This document shows, piece after piece, positions 58,624 through 64,000 of a stretch of DNA of 64,000 nt. The stretch comes from Parvimonas micra. GTDB taxonomy: Bacteria; Bacillota; Clostridia; Tissierellales; Peptoniphilaceae. Each line of letters begins with the position of its first letter. The stretch's first letter is position 1. A program made the position numbers and the translations under genes. The notes beneath the pieces were generated by a model. The model had not been told where the DNA came from. It worked only from the letters and a program-made list of their open reading frames with translations, and ran no database searches. Location: the NCBI RefSeq assembly GCF_021300775.1, contig NZ_JAJTJP010000001.1:558001-622000 (forward strand), written 5' to 3'.

Positions 58624-61149
58624 CTATGCTGAACAACTATCGCATTCATCAATATCTAAACTTTTACTTCTTATATAGTAAATACTCTTTAGTCCTACTT
58701 CACAAGATAAAATTAAAAGATTCAAAATTTGACTCATCTTATAATCTGTTGTGATATAAAGGTTTAAACTTTGCCCTTGATCAATATGTCTTTGTCTTAT
58801 TCCTCCAGCTTTTATAGACCATGTTTGATCAACTTCATGAGCATTTTCATATAACCAGAAAGTCTCTGGCGTTAAATCTGGAGCAACTCTTGGAATAATT
58901 GAACCTTTCTTTTCTTCAAGGAAATATCTCATCATTACCGGATCAACACCTGCTGTTGTTCCAGCAATTATTGAAGTAGAACCTGTTGGAGCAACAGCTA
59001 AAAGATATGCATTTCTTATACCATTTTTAGCAACTTGTTCCTTAAGTTCAATCCATTCTTTAGAATTATATTCTCTTTTTTCAAAGTACTTACCAGTTTG
59101 CCATTCAGAACCTTCAAAGTATTTATAGCTTCCTTTTTCTTCAGCAATTTTTGAACTTTCTTTTATTGCATAATAGTTTATCTTTTCATAAACTTTATCC
59201 ATAAATTCTAAATGTTCTTCAGTTTGCCACATTATTTTATTCTTAACAAGAGCATGGTGATATCCACTTGTACCAAGTCCAATTGCTCTATATTTTGCAT
59301 TTGTTATTTTAGCAAAAGGTGTTGGATAGTAGTTCAAATCAATTACATTATCTAAAGCTCTAATCATTGTCGAAACTACAAATTCCATTTCTTCATCATT
59401 TTGTAAATCTATATTTCCAAGTACTAAACTTGCAAGATTACAAACAACAAAATCTCCAGCCTTTACATCAGTAACAACATGGTCTTCTCCGTCTATTTGT
59501 AAAATCTTTTCATCAGTATCTAAGATTTCTTTCATATTTTGCATAATCTCTGTACAAAGATTTGATGAATAAATCATTCCTTTATGAGAGTTTGGATTTG
59601 TATTATTTGCATTATCTCTATTAAATATAAATGGTGTTCCAGTTTCAACTTGACTCTTTAGAATTAATTTAACTAAGTCTTTAATAGTTAATACTCTCTT
59701 ATCAAGTCTAGGTTCTTTAACACAAAGTTTATATTTTTCTTCCCACTCTTCACCATAATAGTCTTCTAAGCAGAATCCCATTACTTCTTTAACTTCATGA
59801 GGACAGAATAAATACCAATTAGAATTAATATTTTCTTTTGCTAATCTCCAAAATAGATTTGGGAAACAAATTGCTGGGAAAACATCATGGGCCTTCATTC
59901 TATCATCCCCATTATTTGTTCTAAGATTTAAAAACTCTGGAATATCTCTATGCCATACATCTAAATAAACTGCACAAGATCCTTGTCTTACTCCAAGTTG
60001 ATCAACTGCAACTGCAGTATCATTAGCAAGCTTAATCCATCTTATAACTCCACCTGCAACACCTTTAAATCCACGAATATCTGACCCACTTGCACGAACT
60101 TTCCCAAAATATAATCCCATTCCACCACCATGTTTTGAAACTTGTGCGAAATTATCTATACTTCTATAAATTCCTTTTAATGTATCAGGTACAGTATCAA
60201 TAAAGCAAGAAGAAAGTTGATGGAATGGCTTTCTTGCATTTGACATTGTTGGAGTTGCGACAGTTGCTTTTAAGTTACTTAAAACATCATATACTTTTTT
60301 AGCAAAAGAAACTCTATCCTTTTCTGGAATGGCTAAATGCATAGCAATACCCATAAACATTTCTTGCATTGTTTCAATTACTTTTTTGTGAGAATCACAA
60401 ATTAAATATCTCTTATATACTAAGTCTAAAGATGAATATGTAAACAATTCATCTCTTGAATCATCTATATATTTTTCAAGTTCATCAATATCATCACTTG
60501 AATAATTTTCTAAAATATATTCTCCATATAAATTAGCTTTTGTTAAAACTTCTATCTTTGATTTAAAATCAACAATATGCCATTCTTTTTCATAATGAGA
60601 AATTTCTCTATGAATTTTATAAGCGTAAATTCTTGCAGAAATATATTCCCAATTTGGATTTTCCTTAGAAGTTAATTCTGATGAAGCCTTTATTAAAAGT
60701 TCTATTTTTTCGTTTAATGCTGAACTTGGCTTAACAAAAGATAAAAACTTTCTATATAATCTATCAAGTTCATAACCTTCTGTTGTAAAATCTTTTTGAA
60801 TTTTAGCAAGTACTTCAATCAAGCCTTCATCTTCAATGTACTCTCTAAAATAATTCAATTCTTTTCTAAGTGCATTTCTCTTTTCTCTATATAAAATATA
60901 ACTTTTTAAAGTTTCATAATGATTATTTTTAGTTAAAGTCTTTTCAACATAATCTTGAATCTCTTCTACAGTTATATTAGAACTTTCATCTTTATCTTTC
61001 AAAATAATTTCTAAAACTTCTTCAGCTAATTTTTTTGAAAGTACTCTCTTATCTTCATCTCCTACACTTATAAATGCTTTGTAAATTGCATTTTCAATTT
61101 TCGAAATATCAAATGATACTTCTGATAAATCTCTCTTTATAATCCTCAA
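58624..61149 (-). CDS. nrdA: Class I ribonucleotide reductase alpha subunit
   Basis: Catalytic subunit. 841 residues from a TTG at 61149 (GAGGTG six bases upstream; upstream frame is untranslated leader). N-terminal ATP cone (IKRDLSEVSFDISKIENAIYKA) for allosteric activity control, active-site cysteines in the LSSCFIDT and ASLVLGN/NLC regions, and the terminal CDSC pair that is regenerated by a thioredoxin-like donor. First gene of nrdA-nrdB, with paired NrdR boxes over its promoter. Confidence 0.94.
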   Translation of the reverse strand: MRIIKRDLSEVSFDISKIENAIYKAFISVGDEDKRVLSKKLAEEVLEIILKDKDESSNITVEEIQDYVEKTLTKNNHYETLKSYILYREKRNALRKELNYFREYIEDEGLIEVLAKIQKDFTTEGYELDRLYRKFLSFVKPSSALNEKIELLIKASSELTSKENPNWEYISARIYAYKIHREISHYEKEWHIVDFKSKIEVLTKANLYGEYILENYSSDDIDELEKYIDDSRDELFTYSSLDLVYKRYLICDSHKKVIETMQEMFMGIAMHLAIPEKDRVSFAKKVYDVLSNLKATVATPTMSNARKPFHQLSSCFIDTVPDTLKGIYRSIDNFAQVSKHGGGMGLYFGKVRASGSDIRGFKGVAGGVIRWIKLANDTAVAVDQLGVRQGSCAVYLDVWHRDIPEFLNLRTNNGDDRMKAHDVFPAICFPNLFWRLAKENINSNWYLFCPHEVKEVMGFCLEDYYGEEWEEKYKLCVKEPRLDKRVLTIKDLVKLILKSQVETGTPFIFNRDNANNTNPNSHKGMIYSSNLCTEIMQNMKEILDTDEKILQIDGEDHVVTDVKAGDFVVCNLASLVLGNIDLQNDEEMEFVVSTMIRALDNVIDLNYYPTPFAKITNAKYRAIGLGTSGYHHALVKNKIMWQTEEHLEFMDKVYEKINYYAIKESSKIAEEKGSYKYFEGSEWQTGKYFEKREYNSKEWIELKEQVAKNGIRNAYLLAVAPTGSTSIIAGTTAGVDPVMMRYFLEEKKGSIIPRVAPDLTPETFWLYENAHEVDQTWSIKAGGIRQRHIDQGQSLNLYITTDYKMSQILNLLILSCEVGLKSIYYIRSKSLDIDECDSCSA

Positions 61150-61176
61150 ATAAATCACCTCTGCTCTAATATACCC

Positions 61177-61206
61177 ATTATAAAACAAAATATATATAGA
61201 ATGCAA
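61177..61206 (-). promoter_or_regulatory. Promoter of nrdAB
   Basis: TTGCAT (61201-61206) and TATAAT (61177-61182) on the minus strand, 18 bases apart. Confidence 0.65.
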
Positions 61207-61233
61207 ATTTTATTTTTAACTATATATAGTATG
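61187..61233. promoter_or_regulatory. Tandem NrdR boxes over the nrdA promoter
   Basis: A CTATATATAG core at 61220-61229 matches the NrdR consensus CwATATATwG exactly, and a second copy, one mismatch, lies at 61190-61199. Their centres are 30 bases apart, about three helical turns, as known for NrdR. One box lies in the -35/-10 spacer. Confidence 0.7.
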
Positions 61234-61401
61234 TTTTAATGTTTTTTTAAAAATTGTTTGCTGGATAAAAAAATATTACTATTAGTAGTGTAAAAATATT
61301 TTTATTTTTTTATCAAAAAAATTATTTTTTATAAATTAAATATATTACAAAAATATGATATAATATTTAGGATATAAAATATTTTTATGAAAGGAAAATT
61401 C

Positions 61402-62037
61402 ATGAGACTTAGAAAAAAATGGTGGGCAGTACCTGAAATGAAAGAAAATGCTCAAGTAATATTTAACGCAGAAAATCTAAAAGGAAAATGGAATGAAGAA
61501 TTTAAAAATATTAACCCTATAAATCTTGAACTAGGTTGTGGAAAAGGAAAATTCATTAGTGAAATAGCTGAAAAAAATAAAGATATTAATTACTGCATCT
61601 TAGACTTAGATACAAATGCAATAGTATATGCAACTAGAAAAATTAGAGATTTAGAATTGTCCAATGTTAGAGCTATTCCAACAAATATAGAAAAAATTGA
61701 TGAGTTCTTTAATGAAAATTCAATAAGCAGAATATACATTAATTTCTGCAATCCTTGGCCTAAAAAAAGACATCATAAAAGAAGATTAACACATCCAAAT
61801 TTCTTAAAAAAATATAGTAAGCTACTTGTAGATGAAGGAGAGATTCATTTTAAAACAGATGATGACGATCTTTTTGAAGCAAGTTTAGAATATTTTAACG
61901 AAAATGGCTTTGAAGTAATACTAATTACATATGATTTAGCAAATTTTGATTATCCAAAAAATATAGAAACTGAATACGAAAATAAATTCAAATCATTAGG
62001 AATAAAAATAAAATTCTTAATAGCAAAAAAGAAATAG
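61402..62037 (+). CDS. trmB: tRNA (guanine-N7)-methyltransferase TrmB
   Basis: Makes m7G46 in tRNA. Start ATG 61402 with AAAGGA upstream; an ATG at 61387 has no ribosome site. SAM motif LELGCGKGKFI (residues ~44-54), NFCNPWPKKRHHKRRL catalytic region and FKTDDDDLF match the family. 211 residues. A -10 TATAAT with TGA before it (61359-61364) precedes it. It is divergent from nrdA. Confidence 0.95.
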   Translation: MRLRKKWWAVPEMKENAQVIFNAENLKGKWNEEFKNINPINLELGCGKGKFISEIAEKNKDINYCILDLDTNAIVYATRKIRDLELSNVRAIPTNIEKIDEFFNENSISRIYINFCNPWPKKRHHKRRLTHPNFLKKYSKLLVDEGEIHFKTDDDDLFEASLEYFNENGFEVILITYDLANFDYPKNIETEYENKFKSLGIKIKFLIAKKK

Positions 62038-62042
62038 TTAAT

Positions 62043-62076
62043 AAAAAAAGACAACAATAATAATTGTTGTCTTTTT
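62043..62076. terminator. Bidirectional terminator between trmB and HAD genes
   Basis: Fourteen-base stem AAAAAGACAACAAT/ATTGTTGTCTTTTT, four-base loop, between converging genes. Confidence 0.9.
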
Positions 62077-62089
62077 AATTATATTTATC

Positions 62090-62791
62090 CTATAAAGATT
62101 TTAATTTTTCTATTAAATCTTTAAAACTTCCTCTTTCACAATTAATTTCATATTCTGGAGCTGGATTTAAATTATCTGTAACTAAATAACAGTTCATTCC
62201 AACACTACTTGCTGCATGAATATCTTCTCTTTCATCATTACCTATCATTAAACAGTCCTTAGGTTCAACCCCAAATTTTTCACATAAATGTAGATAATAT
62301 TTTGGATTAGGTTTTGAAAAAGAACTATTACTATAATGAGTAATATAGTCGAAGTCATCTACATCTAAACCTGTCCATTTTAATCTAACTAAAGCATTTT
62401 CAGGAAAAACAGGATTAGTTGCTAGAACAACCTTTCTTCCATCCTTCTTTGCAATCTCAACTGCTAGCTTTGCAAGATTATTTTCAGTTGAAGCTTCTTT
62501 TACTAAAGTAAAAAATTCATTAGCATAAAACTTTTCAAGAACATCTTTAACATCAGATAAATCTGTATCCACTTCACTCTTAAACTTTTCCCAAAAAATT
62601 TCCTCATTTGTTCTCCTACCATCATTTTTAATCATCTCATGAGTAGCAGCCCAAATAGTTTCAACAAGTTTTTTTGGATCAATATTATATTCTAAAAATA
62701 CCTTAGACAATTCTCTAAAATAAATATCAACAAACAATTTTTCATCTAATGGAAACAAAGTTCCATCTAAATCAAATAATATTACTTTCAT
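62090..62791 (-). CDS. HAD family hydrolase (phosphatase)
   Basis: 233 residues. HAD motif I FDLDGTLFPLD (residues 5-15) with both aspartates, motif II around VVLATNPVF (Thr), motif III Lys within SSFSKPNPKYY, and motif IV GNDERED. The cap region (about 20-90) is helical, so it is a C1-capped soluble phosphatase such as PGP/YjjG-like; the substrate is unknown. AGGAGG precedes the ATG; the -10 TATAAT is at about 62838. The gap to the CRISPR array is 176 bases. Confidence 0.9.
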   Translation of the reverse strand: MKVILFDLDGTLFPLDEKLFVDIYFRELSKVFLEYNIDPKKLVETIWAATHEMIKNDGRRTNEEIFWEKFKSEVDTDLSDVKDVLEKFYANEFFTLVKEASTENNLAKLAVEIAKKDGRKVVLATNPVFPENALVRLKWTGLDVDDFDYITHYSNSSFSKPNPKYYLHLCEKFGVEPKDCLMIGNDEREDIHAASSVGMNCYLVTDNLNPAPEYEINCERGSFKDLIEKLKSL

Positions 62792-62903
62792 TTTTCCTCC
62801 TTATTTACATTAGTTTTTACTAATTTAATAATAACTATATTATAACCTATTTTAAAAAATTTTAACATTATTTTGAATAACTTATTCTTTTGGTTCATAA
62901 ATT

Positions 62904-62932
62904 TTGTAATATTTTCCTTTGTATTTTATAAA
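62904..62932 (+). promoter_or_regulatory. Candidate CRISPR leader promoter
   Basis: TTGTAA (62904-62909) and TATAAA (62927-62932) with a 17-base spacer, about 35 bases before the first repeat. It lies in the AT-rich leader (62792-62967), supporting transcription of the array on the plus strand. Confidence 0.5.
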
Positions 62933-62967
62933 GTTTTTTTACTTTTTTAATTAGTTTTCTATACAAA

Positions 62968-63861
62968 ATTTACATTACAGTATGTTTCTATTTAAACTTG
63001 AATAGACATAATAGTATTAGATTGATTAACATCTTGATTTACATTACAGTATGTTTCTATTTAAACGAAGAAAATTACAAATACTTTAGATGATGCTAAA
63101 ACATTTACATTACAGTATGTTTCTATTTAAACTTGTGTCTTGTTTTGTTAGTTCATAATTAGATACAATATTTACATTACAGTATGTTTCTATTTAAACA
63201 AAGCTAGGTTTTACAGCTACACCAATTAGACTAAAATTTACATTACAGTATGTTTCTATTTAAACCTTCATCTGTCATATATGCTCCGTGTTTTCTAATG
63301 CTATTTACATTACAGTATGTTTCTATTTAAACGAAGAAAAGAAAACGGATGATTTTAGTTTGCTTTTATTTACATTACAGTATGTTTCTATTTAAACTTA
63401 GTCTTCAAGCTTTTCACTTCCTGAAATTATTGTATTTACATTACAGTATGTTTCTATTTAAACTTATTGAAGATGTCAGCACCTGCTTTATTATTTACAT
63501 TTACATTACAGTATGTTTCTATTTAAACTTGCCAATTTTCGCAACGTCTTTTATCTCTAAATTAATTTACATTACAGTATGTTTCTATTTAAACGACATT
63601 GTAAAATCAATATCCATTTTTACATTACGTATTTACATTACAGTATGTTTCTATTTAAACTTACATAGTTACACTCAACCATTAATACATCTACATTATT
63701 TACATTACAGTATGTTTCTATTTAAACACTAATGCAAGAAATGAGATACGAACTTAATAAAGAGGATTTACATTACAGTATGTTTCTATTTAAACTGCGA
63801 TAATTGGAGTTATCACAGACCCTACTACAAAATTTAAATTACAGTATGTTTCTATTTGAAC
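62968..63861 (+). CRISPR. CRISPR array, 14 repeats and 13 spacers
   Basis: 30-base repeats beginning ATTTACATTACAG and ending TTCTATTTAAAC, with 13 spacers of 35-39 bases. Thirteen repeats are identical; the last (63832-63861) has two changes (C to A at position 6, A to G at position 27), marking the leader-distal end on the right. Repeat starts are 62968, 63037, 63103, 63170, 63236, 63303, 63368, 63434, 63499, 63565, 63631, 63698, 63766 and 63832. The terminal 8 bases ATTTAAAC suggest a type I-B-like crRNA handle. No cas gene is visible in the window. Spacers start with diverse sequence. Confidence 0.97.
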
Positions 63862-64000
63862 AGGTTAGACTATACATATTAAAAATAACAAAATTAATAA
63901 GTCAATTCTGTCTATCTGTAAAATTTTTTTAAATTTTTTCACTAAATTATTTTATTGAAGTATAATTATTTGAAATTTAAACATTTTTTTATCTATCAAC
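63862..64000. other. AT-rich region beyond the CRISPR array
   Basis: About 139 bases after the last repeat; no gene or clear signal is visible before the window ends, so any cas genes would lie further right or elsewhere. Confidence 0.6.

Noticed and set aside
62803-62812. Decamer ATTTACATTA identical to the CRISPR repeat start, in front of the HAD gene
   Set aside because: Only ten AT-rich bases match, with no continuation of the repeat; chance is likely.
63349-63732. 127-codon open frame on the plus strand
   Set aside because: It runs through CRISPR repeats, giving the repeated peptide YITVCFYLN; it is a product of the array, not a gene.

Overview
The window reads as chromosomal DNA of a very AT-rich, low-GC Gram-positive anaerobe. 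The gene order (glmU-prs-pth-mfd, rpmG-secE-nusG-rplK-rplA, groES-groEL behind a CIRCE-like operator, cdaA-ybbR), lipoprotein signal peptides, strong AGGAGG ribosome binding sites and frequent TTG starts fit Firmicutes. Within them, amino-acid-fermenting anaerobic cocci (Tissierellia/Peptoniphilaceae, Parvimonas-like) are the best guess. That placement is inference from gene content and cannot be proven without a database search. Nearly all genes are on the minus strand; the exceptions are a MATE transporter, a short UvrD-like helicase, a Crp/Fnr regulator and trmB.

Layout. 1-4410: 3'-truncated pcrA, then the c-di-AMP cyclase pair cdaA-ybbR. 4517-8167: a ferric-type ABC importer (lipoprotein, two-domain permease, ATPase). 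8387-9781: MATE exporter. 9805-10145: a decayed IS3-family remnant. 10223-12148: rpsB-tsf behind a strong promoter and a structured S2 leader. 12345-20289: hup, prsA-like foldase, mfd, pth, prs, glmU. 20483-26655: a five-gene metal/cofactor-type cluster with an ECF importer (S, A, T parts) and two half-size ABC exporter-type subunits. 26863-29081: rplA, rplK, nusG, secE, rpmG, with a repeated leader hairpin before both rplK and rplA. 29243-31565: udp, rsmI and a TrmN6-like methyltransferase. 33579-35318: a surface flavin reductase (FMN plus FAD). 35386-44882: dus, coaX, an unknown small protein, pyrG (behind an in-leader terminator), glutamate dehydrogenase, an ABC-F protein, an O-antigen-ligase-like membrane protein and rex. 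45149-52298: a Crp/Fnr regulator, an acyltransferase, diaminopropionate ammonia-lyase, a 494-residue unknown protein, an RlmD-type methyltransferase, a short RNase E/G and a small membrane protein. 52380-57413: groEL, groES and a zinc-capture pair (histidine-triad lipoprotein and ZnuA/AdcA-like binding protein). 57562-61149: nrdB-nrdA with tandem NrdR-type boxes. 61402-62791: trmB and a HAD phosphatase. 62968-63861: a CRISPR array of 14 repeats with no cas genes in view.

How the parts fit. Much of the accessory content concerns metals and redox: ferric-type uptake, the ECF/ABC cluster, zinc capture, a flavin-bearing surface reductase, Rex and a Crp/Fnr factor. Glutamate dehydrogenase and diaminopropionate lyase suit an organism living on peptides and amino acids. 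No rRNA or tRNA gene was recognised. Candidates for follow-up are the ECF plus exporter-type ABC cluster, the CIRCE variant with both arms altered, the pyrG leader terminator, the duplicated rplK/rplA leader motif, the orphan CRISPR array and the RNase E/G that stops before the zinc-link.
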